In this document: positions 34,451-44,626 of the stretch, one piece after another
Layout of the letters: the number at the start of each line of letters is the position of its first letter
Position numbering within the stretch: position 1 is the stretch's first letter
DNA from: Setomelanomma holmii
Lineage: Eukaryota; Ascomycota; Dothideomycetes; Pleosporales; Phaeosphaeriaceae
Length of the DNA: 64,000 nucleotides
Direction of reading: 5' to 3'
Assembly (NCBI GenBank): GCA_010015745.1
Contig: ML978158.1
Coordinates: 310,001-374,000, forward strand
Translations under genes and position numbers: made by a program
The notes under the pieces: model-generated
What the model was told of the DNA's origin: nothing
Seen by the model: only the letters and a program-made list of their open reading frames with translations
Databases searched by the model: none

Positions 34451-35970
34451 TCAACCTAATCTCTCGATACTGTCGTCGCCCAAGTCTCTACTTTTTCTCT
34501 GCGCCTCCTCCCACTCGGCACTGACTACTGTGGTCTTCAGGATCTTCGAATGACTTCCAGTGCTATCCGTATCCCACTTCTTATCGTCAGCTTCGTTCCT
34601 CCCAAGGGCCACGATCTCGACACCCATCTCTCCATCTGGTCGTCTTGGACCACCTGGCAGCCCCGACGCTGAGTTTGTATGCGTGGTTCTCTCTTGCGAC
34701 AGCATGGGAAGGAACCGCTTTATCCCGTATTGATTTTGAGTCTTGCGGTTCTGGCTGCGGCTTTGCCTCGATTTGTCTCCATGTGGAGACTTGCCGTGAG
34801 AGTGAGCGCTACTGAGCTGATATGAGCCAGTCTTGCTGCGAGAATATCCAAGCTCAGAAGGTGTGCCACGGCGGCGGAGTTCGTCAGAGCCATAGAGCCC
34901 GGAAGGAAGAGATTCGAGAAGCGGCCGCAGGTAGGGCACGCACGATGTGAGGATTGTAATGCACTCAATGATCTGTGTGATGAGGGTCCACTGCCATAAG
35001 TCCCGTGTCGGGTCGCGAGACCAGAATCCGCGCAGATATGCCATTTGGACGGCCGTGGCAATAATGTCGCTGCAGAGGGTTAGTCTATTCGCGGATTGGA
35101 TTGGACGATTCAGCCTACAATGATCGCGCGCCGAAGAAAACGAGAATAGTGATCTTCTTGCTCAAGCTCATTTGCAGAATCACAATGATGTGTACAGGAA
35201 AAAGTATGAGCGCAAGGTCAGTCATGATATTGAAGATGCTCATACTGAGCCAGAACGAAGCCTTCGCAGGGTCAGCAACGCTTTGCAATCGAGAAGATAA
35301 AGACTCCTTGCACGTACCAGATTGAAGCATTTGCTTTCGCGATCAATGAAGCGCCACGGCTCTGAGCCGCCGCATTGGAAAGAAGTAACGATTGCGAAAA
35401 CGACGCCCCATAGCGCAATAGTGACTGTGAGCGTGATGCCGAGGTAGCGGTGCAATTCTGCCTCTGTGATATTTCTGAGCAATGAGATGATGGACAGCTT
35501 GGCAAAGACAAGCGTCACAATAAAAAGCAGCTTGTTTGCATACTCGCTCTGGCCATTCATCAGCGAGAGTAATATAACATGGTGGGTGGTTACCAGCCTT
35601 TTGGTACGCCACAATCTGACCGTCTGTCAAGTCTGAGATGCTGCGTCCAAGACCATTGGCTGTCTGGACACTGACTGAAATACCAGATGCGATGCTCACG
35701 ATCTGTGATCAACAGTCGTTAGCAACACTGAGATAAAGTACATGGTACGCAGGACGTTGTGCTCACCAAAGCCGCGATCACGAAAGCATCGTCAACACCA
35801 ATTCTTCTTTGTAACGCGCGTTTCGTTATCAGCCTTGTGAGCACCGCTAGCGCAGAGGTGATGAGGAGGACCCAAGTAACAACATTGACAAACGGCCCAA
35901 GATTGTCACTAGATCCCGGCCGCCGCGGCATGGGCTGGCGCGGAGAAGCAAAAGAAGGTAGTGCCGTCAT
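34451..35970 (-). CDS. rhodopsin-like (PTH11/SAT4-type) seven-helix membrane protein
   Basis: Five exons proposed: 35767-35970, 35594-35702, 35318-35548, 35119-35261 and 34451-35069. Introns 1, 3 and 4 are canonical and in phase. The junction between exons 2 and 3 is not: the best donor (GTAACC after AYQKAG) and acceptor (CCAG before SEYANKLL) disagree by one base, so that boundary or the base call is uncertain. Product about 400 aa. The seven helices match the fungal rhodopsin domain of PTH11-related receptors, including LGRSISDLTDGQ, LLFIVTLVFAKLSIISLLRNIT and TDLALILFPVHIIVILQMSLSKK. The long Ser/Arg-rich C-terminal tail is cytosolic. No CFEM domain precedes it. Ligand unknown; sensing of surfaces or metabolites is inference. 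Confidence 0.8.
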
Positions 35971-36971
35971 TGCATTGTTCAGATAGAAGTGAACCACTAT
36001 GAATGGCGATTCAAGGAGGTTCTTCGTGGTCGACAAGAACTGACCCGCACATCAAATTAGACAAATTGGAATTGATCAATGCAGACCAAACAAATGATTG
36101 TCGGGGGCGTTTGCATGCACCGCTGTGGGCGCGTGGCGGACGCGCAGAAATGTATGGCTCCATCAGCAGATCCCCAAACAACACGAGCAATGTCCTTATC
36201 CGCCCTGGATTCGCAGTCAAGACATCCTGGAGATGGGAGCCGAGCCCAGGGACCAAGACCGAGAGGGTCCTTAGGCGAGGGGTAGGATTGACCAGCTCGG
36301 ATACCTGATGCTCCGTTGTGCGTTGTCGTACAAACGCGAAGATTTAGGCATGCAAGGTCCTCTGGCCTCTGCTGATCAGTGGTGCAAACGCTCGTTGCGG
36401 AGATGTTTGTGTAATGTAGCCTGCCGCACTTCCGACGTGAAGTACGGTCGGTCAGTCACAGACGCAGAGAGATGCTAGCTTGAATCGCGGCAATGCAACG
36501 TCTGACTTCCCGCACTTTTCTCAGCTGAAAGCTTCGTGATGTCATCTTTTCCTTGCTGACGGCGAAATACATGTGTGTAACTTGAAGGACTCGGCACTGT
36601 GCTACCAGAAAAGTGTGGAGATAACAAAGGGAACGGCACAATACTCTCGCAGTGCGACATTTGCCAGCACAACCGCTGGCCTCAGGACTGAGCCTGCATC
36701 TGAAACGCCATGAAAGCCAGAGGCCGGGCGCGCAGCCGTAAATAGTCGGTTGGGAGCGGGTCGTTGCACGAAAGATGCTGTGCACGATGCCAAGGCGGAA
36801 TGGCGTCTCCAGCATGACAGGAAGAAGAAAGGGAGGACACATGAAGAGTTTATGATTTTCATTCTGGTGGGAGTCGACTGAGATGTTCTGAGATATGTAG
36901 CCGCCTCAGTTCGATTTCGCATGTTGTCAAGGTGTACTTGGCTCGTGACCAAAGTGCTCAGCCTAAGACCC
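35971..36971. other. intergenic, no supported gene
   Basis: Promoter of the rhodopsin-like gene and the 3' flank of the small secreted gene. No convincing frame. Confidence 0.5.
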
Positions 36972-37244
36972 TCATAGCCTCTTTACAATCTCCTCTGGGT
37001 TCTCGATCATGTTCTCGACTTGTGGAGTAGAACGATGTGATTTCCCTTCTTTGGGGGGTTTGAAGATGCCCAGAACAGCTCCGATCAGTTCATCAACATC
37101 TTTCTTAGCATTGATTGGGGCTGGATTGCGGATTACGTCGTGGACGTTGGGGACGCTTCTTGCAACCGAACGTTGAGGCGCTGGCATGGCGAGAACGCTT
37201 GCAGCAAGCGTCAAGAGCGGAAGCAGGATGCTGGAGGAATGCAT
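36972..37244 (-). CDS. small secreted protein with duplicated repeat and dibasic sites
   Basis: Single exon, 90 aa from ATG 37244. Residues 1-19 are a signal peptide (LLPLLTLAASVLA, then MPAPQR). The mature part has no Cys. Two imperfect repeats stand out: residues 30-44 (SVPNVHDVIRNPAPI) and 72-86 (STPQVENMIENPEEI), identical at S, P, V, I, N, P and I. The first is followed by NA-KK (47-48), the second by V-KR (88-89) at the C-terminus. The linker between them is an amphipathic stretch. Signal peptide plus repeats plus dibasic Kex2-like sites is the layout of fungal secreted peptide precursors (dikaritin-type RiPPs, peptide pheromones). The UstYa-like gene lies 613 bp upstream on the same strand. 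It could equally be an effector-like secreted protein. Confidence 0.7.
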   Translation of the reverse strand: MHSSSILLPLLTLAASVLAMPAPQRSVARSVPNVHDVIRNPAPINAKKDVDELIGAVLGIFKPPKEGKSHRSTPQVENMIENPEEIVKRL

Positions 37245-37857
37245 ATTCGGCAGACTGGGAAGCTGATATCGATGTTAAGAAAATGCAGAAGTCAAGAGTT
37301 GTTGGGTTCACTTACGTCGTTTCAGTTTTCAGGAAGAACTTGGCTGAGATGTGAGGACTTGGTGTGGTAGCTCTTATTTCCTGATATGATAACTTGATGC
37401 ACCAGCTGCCATCTCACTTATATATCTCCTAAGCACCAGCGCTTCACGGATACAAATCTCTAGGACCATGTTCACCGCTACCAGAATGGCAATTGGGCTC
37501 ATGGGCGTCTTCGTTCCAGCCAGGGGAAGTGTCGCACGGCGGCGGAAGCCATCCTCACGCATGAGGCATTATAGTTAATACGAGAATTATACTAACATAC
37601 TGCTCGATCCTGGAAGGCATTGGTGGAGTAGTCGTGAGGTCGGCGACCGGAACAAGCTGTCGTGTACTGAGGTCTCTGCGGCCGGCATGCAAAGCCTGTT
37701 GGATCTACCTCGAAATGCTTGTACTTGAGTAGCCCAGTAAGATACAACAGTGACAGTACATTGTATGCCCGAATATGATCAATCGCCAATCCCATATGAT
37801 TGGCCCCCACGAGAAGCAATTTTCATTCTTACGTACTCCTTCGTTACACAGTGGAGC
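37245..37857. other. intergenic, no supported gene
   Basis: Separates the UstYa-like gene from the small secreted gene, both minus strand. It should contain the promoter of the secreted gene; TATATAT-rich sequence near 37418-37424 is a candidate core element. Confidence 0.4.
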
Positions 37858-38828
37858 CTAGAAGACCACGACCGGATCACTACCCTCCTTGACCTCGTAG
37901 GTATCCTTGTGCCCATGATACTCGAAGTAGGCCTGTTGAAATGCGTAATATGGTGATGTTGGTGGACAGTATGCGAACAGCTCGAGCGTGTTGGTGGCCT
38001 CACGATAATCGTCCCATCCGTAGCAAGCATGGCGCTCTGGCTCCAGAGCCCAGTCTATCATCTGATCCCAGTTTCGACAACGTCGAACCTGGCCATCGCC
38101 AACTGTGTGATCTTTTGGCGAAGGCATGGGCGTATCATCCGCCATACACATGATGTCTTGTCGAAGGCCATCCAGGCAGTGGAACATGTGATGAAGATTG
38201 AACGTCTGAATGTCGTTGTCGTGTTTCGAGACGATCGCCTTGCGAATGAGTTTCTAATGTAAAATCAGTAAATGAATCGTCGGGACGGCAGCTGAACTGA
38301 CCAAGCAATGCAAATCGTGAATGCCTTTCAAGTAATAGACACTCCTCTCGGTATCCCACGGGAATCGTGTGGTCGGGGGAAGCCCACGCTTCGCCGCATA
38401 CTTGTCGTCGAGAGCAACGGCAACGGGATTCGTATCAATCGCGTCCCATGCTGCATTCATCTCTGCAGCAGTCGCATTGAGATTCCAGAACTCTGATGCT
38501 CCGTGATAAGCTGTTGGGGTATCAAATGTCAACCCACCTATGGGAAAGTAAGTTGTGAAATCATGAAAGCCATCGCAACCAACTCACTAAATGCTGTCTT
38601 CACACTGTTCCGTGCGATTCGTAACTTCGCATTATCCATTACCAGCAGTATATTCGCCGAAAGTGACAGGAGAATAATGGACAGATAGATAACGAAACTT
38701 CGCGTATTCGTTGGGATAATTTCTGTATCCTTTGCATTCCATGCAGTCTCATCTTTCTCTGCGAGCTGTGCTTGAATTGCCTCCTCTTCATCGCGGCTTA
38801 GAGGTTGGTACCTTGGTGGGCCCTCCAT
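37858..38828 (-). CDS. UstYa-like (DUF3328) membrane-anchored oxidase-type protein
   Basis: Three exons: 38588-38828, 38302-38537 and 37858-38253, with introns of 50 and 48 nt; 290 aa, normal for the family. A cytosolic N-terminus is followed by one membrane segment at about residues 44-64 (VIYLSIILLSLSANILLVM). The lumenal domain contains the two hallmark HxxHC motifs: HDLHCL at about 154-159, split right after by intron 2, and HHMFHCLDGLRQ about 20 residues later. UstYa-like proteins catalyse oxidative cyclisation or chlorination in dikaritin RiPP and some other fungal pathways; members outside clusters exist. Its same-strand neighbour is the small secreted repeat protein. No tyrosinase or S41 peptidase gene is seen within the window. 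Confidence 0.9.
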
Positions 38829-39549
38829 GATGCACCGAGCTGGATAGATTGTGTGCTGGTGCGGCTTCCTTACTCTTTTTCCGTATAATCATATGAAGAT
38901 ATGCAGCAAACTTGCATCGTGTCAAGCTAGCGGACGTACAACGTATGCTGACATGTTGCGCCGGCAGCAGATGGCCAGCATGGTACGATCGCAACGTGTA
39001 TCCGCGGAGTCCAATACATGCGCATCCCGTGTCACCTTCATCCAGACTTTCATCATGCCGCCGCGGTCTGCTGTCGCCACATTGCCATTGCCCCAGACTA
39101 GCAAAGCGCATCAGCGACTGGCGCGCTCCGAGCTCGGACCCGCGATGAAAGATCCTACTTTCCTTCGCCTCGCCTCATCCAACCGACCCCAACGACACCA
39201 GCCGCGCCGTGTCACGAGCTCCGGGCGAACCCAACATCTCCTCCAAGCAAGGAAGGTCGCAATGATGCATAGCACGATAACCAAGTTGTAACACAGTGTA
39301 ACCAGGTTCGCGGATGGCCGAGGGGGTTATCGCGCCCATAATTGAGCTCAGGAAGCTGGTGTTACGCGCCAAGCTTCTTAAGTTCCTTCCTCTTTGGGAC
39401 GGTCGACTAAGATCGGAAACTGTGATCAAACGGGCAATAACCCAAACGCTCACGCCTAGTCCTTTTTATATCTCTGACGCCGCTGCAGCGATGCGGCGTG
39501 TCAAAGTAGTCAGCAGCTTTGTGCTTTATTTGACTGGGCCGATGTCGCT
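38829..39549. promoter_or_regulatory. divergent promoter region
   Basis: 721 bp between the UstYa-like start (minus) and the GNAT start (plus), no other gene supported. Both promoters must lie here. A TTTTTATAT element near 39463 lies about 85 bp upstream of the GNAT ATG. Confidence 0.5.
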
Positions 39550-40466
39550 ATGGGTTCAATCACTGTCGAGCAATTACCTACACCGCCGAAGATGAGTTTG
39601 AGCGCAAAAGACCGATATGTGATAAGAGAGGCAAGCACAAAGCAAGAGTTGGACCAGATCTTGGACGTCATCTGGGCGGCGAATTATACCCCATACGAGC
39701 CTTTTGTACAACTCTTCTTTCCGGTTCTTGGCTATACGTCCGCGCATCGCGAGGCTGCCATCGCCGAATCAAAGGACCGCTTCTGGAGTCAGCATCACGC
39801 TAATCCGTCAAGCCACTGGTACTACGCCTTGGACACTGCCACAGGAAAGGCCGTTGGCTGCGCGCAATGGGTCATCTCAGAGAGCAATCCGTTTGCTGCG
39901 GGAGTGCCAAAACTGGCAGCACCATGGTGGCCCGAAGGGGAATGCCGAAAGTTTTGCGAGTCGATCTTGAACCAGGTCTATCGCCCGCGAGCTAGCTGGA
40001 TGACGCGGCCTCACTGTGGTGAGTGGAGCAAATACCCTGGATTATCCCAAGTTATCATGCAACATCATTTTTTTCAGCAACTATATTCCAGGTTACATTA
40101 TGTATGATCGAGGCTGACATTTTCATAGCACTTAACTGGATGGCTGTTCACCCCACCCACCGTCTTCGCGGTGTCGGCTCTCTCCTTATGGACGTCGGCC
40201 TACTCCGCGCAGACGATATGAAACTGGAGTGCTGGATGGAAGCATCTGGTATGGGGAAGCCGCTTTACGAAAAGTTCGATTTTCAACCTCTTATCAAGAT
40301 CGCCTTTGACAACGAGCCTCCAAAGCCGAGCGACGAGTGGCGGAAATGTGCTCACGAGATGACTCCGCCACCAATATATGCCATGTGGAGGCCGGCGGGT
40401 GGATCACGGAGAAGTCAGGTGGGTGGTGAAGTCAAGTGGCCGTGCGCTCTAGGCATCGCGCAGTAA
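39550..40466 (+). CDS. GNAT-family N-acetyltransferase
   Basis: Two exons, 39550-40018 and 40129-40466, with an unusually long 110-nt intron for this window (GTGAGT...TTCATAG). Phases close, giving 268 aa. N-terminal fungal GNAT layout: RYVIREASTKQELDQILDVIWAAN in strand 1/helix 1, then the AHREAAIAESKDRF and GCAQWVISE strands. The acetyl-CoA-binding core is in exon 2: LNWMAVHPTHRLRGVGSLLMD, with R/G-x-G-x-G replaced by RLRGVGS, followed by the ECWMEASGMGKPLYEKFDF signature of fungal GNATs. Substrate unknown. It diverges from the UstYa-like gene, so a tailoring role is possible but unproven. Confidence 0.88.
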
Positions 40467-40720
40467 GAGCTGGCTGGATGTGGATCACAGATGTGCTCGC
40501 AGTGGATAGTTGGGCCTGAAAGTGTCAGGTTGGGTACATGGGCCCGTCTGCGCGATTGTCATCCTCATTTTCTTCTTCAATCGGTTACTAAGTACTTACT
40601 GCAGGCGGATTTGCGAACCGTCACCCATGCGTAACACCGCATATGATACCCCAGAATGATCGATGTCTACCACGACTCTCGCACTCGTTATTCTCCCTGT
40701 TCTCTCAACCGCCTTCCAAT

Positions 40721-40906
40721 CTACCCTGCAAGCTCGCAACAGGCCACGTCGTGACGATGACTGCAGCCCATGCAGACACTTCCAAGTTCCTTTGTCATCC
40801 ATCTCCTACCGCATCCGCAGCATAGCCACACAGCATCGGGTATTGGTTCGGTGCCAGGATATGGCGTGTATCGTTCTCTAGGCTTGCAAGACTTGTTCCT
40901 AGCCAT
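40721..40906 (-). CDS. small zinc-ribbon-like protein
   Basis: ATG 40906 to TAG 40721, 61 aa. The short basic N-terminus is followed by VWLCCGCGRRWM and VCMGCSHRHDVACCELAG, i.e. CxC...CxxC plus H and CC, a compact Zn-binding pattern. Similar short W-x-C-C-x-C-G proteins are widespread as orphans in Pezizomycotina. It may have a second exon downstream: another frame to 40596 continues with W-K-C and basic residues. Function unknown. Confidence 0.55.
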   Translation of the reverse strand: MARNKSCKPRERYTPYPGTEPIPDAVWLCCGCGRRWMTKELGSVCMGCSHRHDVACCELAG

Positions 40907-42871
40907 ATTGGATGGTCAAGAAATATCGACAGAGTGCCGTAGGTGTGAAACCACAGCAAGAGTGTTGTTGATATGGCCGTGAACGTCGCTGTTTCTCGAC
41001 TTCTGATCGCGACGGGTGATGGCGTGTTTCCTTAGCACGCAATAATCGAACGATACTCTCAAACGCATATCGTTGGCAGGCCAGCTCACAAGCCGTAGTG
41101 AGCTGATATGGCAGCAAGCGAGTCAGCGCAAACAGAAGGAGCCGGAGCATGAACAGTGAAAGCTACTTAGGACTGGGAACAAACGAGATGCTTCGAAATC
41201 GGACGAAAGGAACCCTTAGAAGGGCAAAATCCTGGACGTGGAAGCGGTGATTGAGGAAGTCGTTGTTGTCGTGCAGGTATAAAAGCTTCGGTCATGCAAC
41301 TTCTACATAACGTTAATTCCCCTCCAGCTGGTCAAAAGGAAGAGGTGAGGGACGTATGTTCCCACCAAATGCTTCGGGAAAAACGTTCATGTCCCTTCTT
41401 GTCCTCTGCTCACCAAGTATCTCGCGTTATTTGCCTGCCACCATCACCAAAGTTGACAAATTCAGATGCCATGACTGGACTACTATCTTGACTTCGTAAA
41501 CTAAAGCATTCTCTGGACATCTCGGTTAAGGCCACTCCACAACGTCTTTCTTTCTTCATCATCACACCAAAACTACAAAATCATTCGAAAACCAAAACCT
41601 ATACGGATCAAGCCATAGACCTTATTCAGTCGTTCGAAAACAATCCCGACCATTGCTATGTGTTGGGGAGCAATTCCACACTTTCGATGTGTCCAATCGG
41701 TTTCCTCTATTCTTTACACCGATTGTCGTTAAGACCAAATCGTGTGGTTCAAAAGAGCCACGCTTACGCTACATGACGTTCTGAAGTAGCCGAATTGCAA
41801 GGGGAAGAAAGGCAATGAGATTTTTCAAACCTTTAGGAGGACGTCCCATGGACTTCGTTTTGTCCGAGGATGGCTATAAATACTCCGCCCAACACTCGAT
41901 CATACTTCGACACACAAACTTGCCGAAACTAGATATTTCCAGAAAGAGCGCATGTCCTTGCTTATGACCAGCACCTTCCAAGAACGAAAATGCGCCACCA
42001 TCTTCATATGTCTCGGCTGGTGTTGGCCACTTGGAAACTCAGAAGATGTGTCATGACGAAGTTCACCTTCTTTCGCCGCTTTTTGGAAGGCCAATGCGGC
42101 CCACCGCGAAGATATTCGTAGACATTTGGCGCTGTCGCAAATGCATATCATCTGTGTTCGACAAGGATTTAAACTGGACCAACTTGACGTTCTCTTCACT
42201 CTACATCTCTCAGTATCTGAGGACCAAAACCAGCAGGAAACAGAGCTCATGGTGCGGATCGACCAAGAAGTCGGATCGGAAAGATCAGGGTCATGGTCTA
42301 TGGTGGAGTGAGGCGCCACTTGCACGGTACGATATTGCCAACTCCCTTCTCTCGGCTGCGCAGGTCTCCCGAAAGCGTTGATCGTGCCCCAGTTATGGCG
42401 AGGTTACATAGTCGCGCAGTATGATGGTAAGCACAGTTCTGCTCCATGACGTCTAAGACTTGTAATTGATGAGTATGTATAAGAGTTGAACCGAGTTCTG
42501 CCATGAACAGACATGGACGACTATTTTGACATTAACATCAAGGTTCAACGCAAATTCGGAAAAGAGTGATCTGGACATGGACATGAGAAGTAAGGAGAGC
42601 ATCGGTGATACGCCTTGCCTTCGCTGAACACAGCAAGACGATATTGAAGTCGCAAAAGTGCTTGTATTAAGTAAATTGGTCCCTGATAGCGAGGTGACGC
42701 TTGTGGTATCTTCCAAAAGAATGCCCTCCCAGGCCGTGGGTATATGCCAAGTACTTCAACGCCAGAGACGCCAGTGAAAAAAGGCGCGTAAGATGCGAAT
42801 GCAGCGTATAGATAAAAGTTTTGCAATGCCAAGTTGCCGCATAGTCCTCTCCAATCCATACGTAATGGATG
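40907..42871. other. gene-poor region, no supported CDS
   Basis: Two TATA-like elements (TATAAAAG at 41278-41285; TATAAATA at 41875-41882) are not followed by a credible gene. A short inverted repeat near 41732-41753 (GTGGTTC/GAGCCAC) echoes that in the gene-free stretch near 4595. Open frames are random-looking. Confidence 0.5.
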
Positions 42872-44188
42872 CTAGGAGAACCGCGGAAAGTATCCTGACT
42901 GTTGTAATTCTCCATCATTGCTGTAGCCGCCGCCATCATCATCATACTCGTCCTCGATCTCGATCTTGGTTGCCAAAGCTTCCTTCGCTTCTCGCATCAA
43001 CGCCATCATCTGAGAGCTCATCCGGCGCATTTGTTCATCTGCCTCCATCTCGTCGCGGCGCACTTTATTGATAAGTCTCTGGCTCTCTTTCGGCAAAGGA
43101 CTGCTGGGCTTCTTCAACTTTTCCTTTTTCTCCTCGAGCACCGCTGGGGAGCCAAAGCTCATACGGCTATATGACCTCTGTCTGACGTGCGTTGGGGTTG
43201 CCTTTACGGTACCATGGAGAGATCGTCGATCTGTGGTCGACCGTCGTGATACCGGAATCAAGGAAGGACGCTTGAGCGACGGTGTGACCGCGGAAGCTCT
43301 TGATACAGGTCGTGGAATCTGTGATGGCGATCTCGGTTGCTCCGGGAGTCTCCGCTCTGACAGCCGTGGTGTCGCTGGTCTCGACTCTGTCTCCCCATCA
43401 TTGCCGACCACCACCCAGTTATCCGCCGTCCTTAATCGCTTCGTCATTCGCGGGCGCTCGAGGCATTCTTGATCAAGCGAATCTATCGACCGAACTCCAT
43501 AATCGTCTTGTGGGAATGTTCCGGGTGGGACCTGCTGGACCGGGCCAGCTGACTGGTGGAGGAATGGGTCCTCCTGAAGCCCAAGCCTTGTGGCAATCTC
43601 TTCTTGACCATCTACGGTGTATTTCTGTCCACCTCCTGCTTGAAATCCGCGAAATGGGACTGTGCAAAATTGGATCAGCTTGCCCGCTACTCCTCCCATA
43701 AGGCCTAAGATCGTCCATGGTTTTGTCCCGTCTGGAGTCATCTCCATCGCATCGCCCAGTAGATGTCTTGCGCCCATATGTGGTGTTGGAGGTACTGACC
43801 ACTGTCCACGCTGCTTCTGGAGCTGGAAGTAGTCGTCGTAATCACCGGCTTGTCTCGCAAACGTATGCGATCTGTCCATGCCACCATCTGCAAGCTGATA
43901 GCGATCATGCGCAAGCGGCGGAGGACTTTTAGAGTCCGCGAAACGAGAAAAGTCTAGCGAGTCGTTGTTCCAGGCGTTCGCGGAGAAGTGTCTTGCCGTA
44001 GAGTCGCCTCGGGAACGCTTCCGGGTCTCGTGAACCTCCGAATCAATCACCTGGCGACCGGTGGTTTGAGCTCCAACGGAGGAGCGAGGTGCTGCCTCGA
44101 AATAACTCGTTCTGGTTGTCGCATGTGCACGTGAAGGCGACGGGGTGAAAATACCAGGCATATCGGTCGAGTGTCGCGAGGAAGCCAT
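42872..44188 (-). CDS. conserved disordered, probably nuclear protein
   Basis: Single exon, 438 aa from ATG 44188. The N-terminal 130 residues are Ser/Arg/His-rich with a possible basic nuclear signal (ETRKRSRGD). A short conserved-looking core around 150-200 (PWTILGLMGGVAGKLIQFC followed by VPFRGFQAGGG) is mildly hydrophobic. It is followed by RMTKRLRTADNWVVVG, a Pro/Arg/Ser-rich disordered part, and a coiled coil near 385-425 (EMEADEQMRRMSSQMMALMREAKEAL). I do not know the family's function. The ATG was chosen as first in frame after a TTG-only extension. Confidence 0.7.
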   Translation of the reverse strand: MASSRHSTDMPGIFTPSPSRAHATTRTSYFEAAPRSSVGAQTTGRQVIDSEVHETRKRSRGDSTARHFSANAWNNDSLDFSRFADSKSPPPLAHDRYQLADGGMDRSHTFARQAGDYDDYFQLQKQRGQWSVPPTPHMGARHLLGDAMEMTPDGTKPWTILGLMGGVAGKLIQFCTVPFRGFQAGGGQKYTVDGQEEIATRLGLQEDPFLHQSAGPVQQVPPGTFPQDDYGVRSIDSLDQECLERPRMTKRLRTADNWVVVGNDGETESRPATPRLSERRLPEQPRSPSQIPRPVSRASAVTPSLKRPSLIPVSRRSTTDRRSLHGTVKATPTHVRQRSYSRMSFGSPAVLEEKKEKLKKPSSPLPKESQRLINKVRRDEMEADEQMRRMSSQMMALMREAKEALATKIEIEDEYDDDGGGYSNDGELQQSGYFPRFS

Positions 44189-44626
44189 GCGGAGAGGTTG
44201 AGGTTGCCTTCGGCTTTGGTACGAAACAACGCGAAACGACTGCGTGATGTCTCGATGTCGCTCGTAAAGGACCACTCCTCGAACGCTCAGCCGCTCGCGA
44301 GTAACGCAACTCCAAACTGATTACTCAAAGCGGCATGATTTAGGTGGGGTATGGTAAGGCTGGGTTGGAGTGGGTACATGCACGAGAGTGAGAGGGTCGT
44401 TTGTTATGTTTGGCAGGAGCGTTGCTGGGGTCCCACAAGCGTCATAGCGCATTATGTCAGCCACGGACTTGAACTTGTCAAGTTGTTCGAGTATGTGCTT
44501 GATATGGTTGTCTTGATACTGCAAATGACACTCAATCACTTACAGAACAATACATAAAGCGCTTCATTCCCCTTTCCATTGGGTATAATCTTATAGGTGA
44601 ACCATCAAGAACAGAACCAGCCTCTC
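44189..44626. other. intergenic, no supported gene
   Basis: Promoter of the 42872-44188 gene and 3' flank of ADA2; nothing else is visible. Confidence 0.5.
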
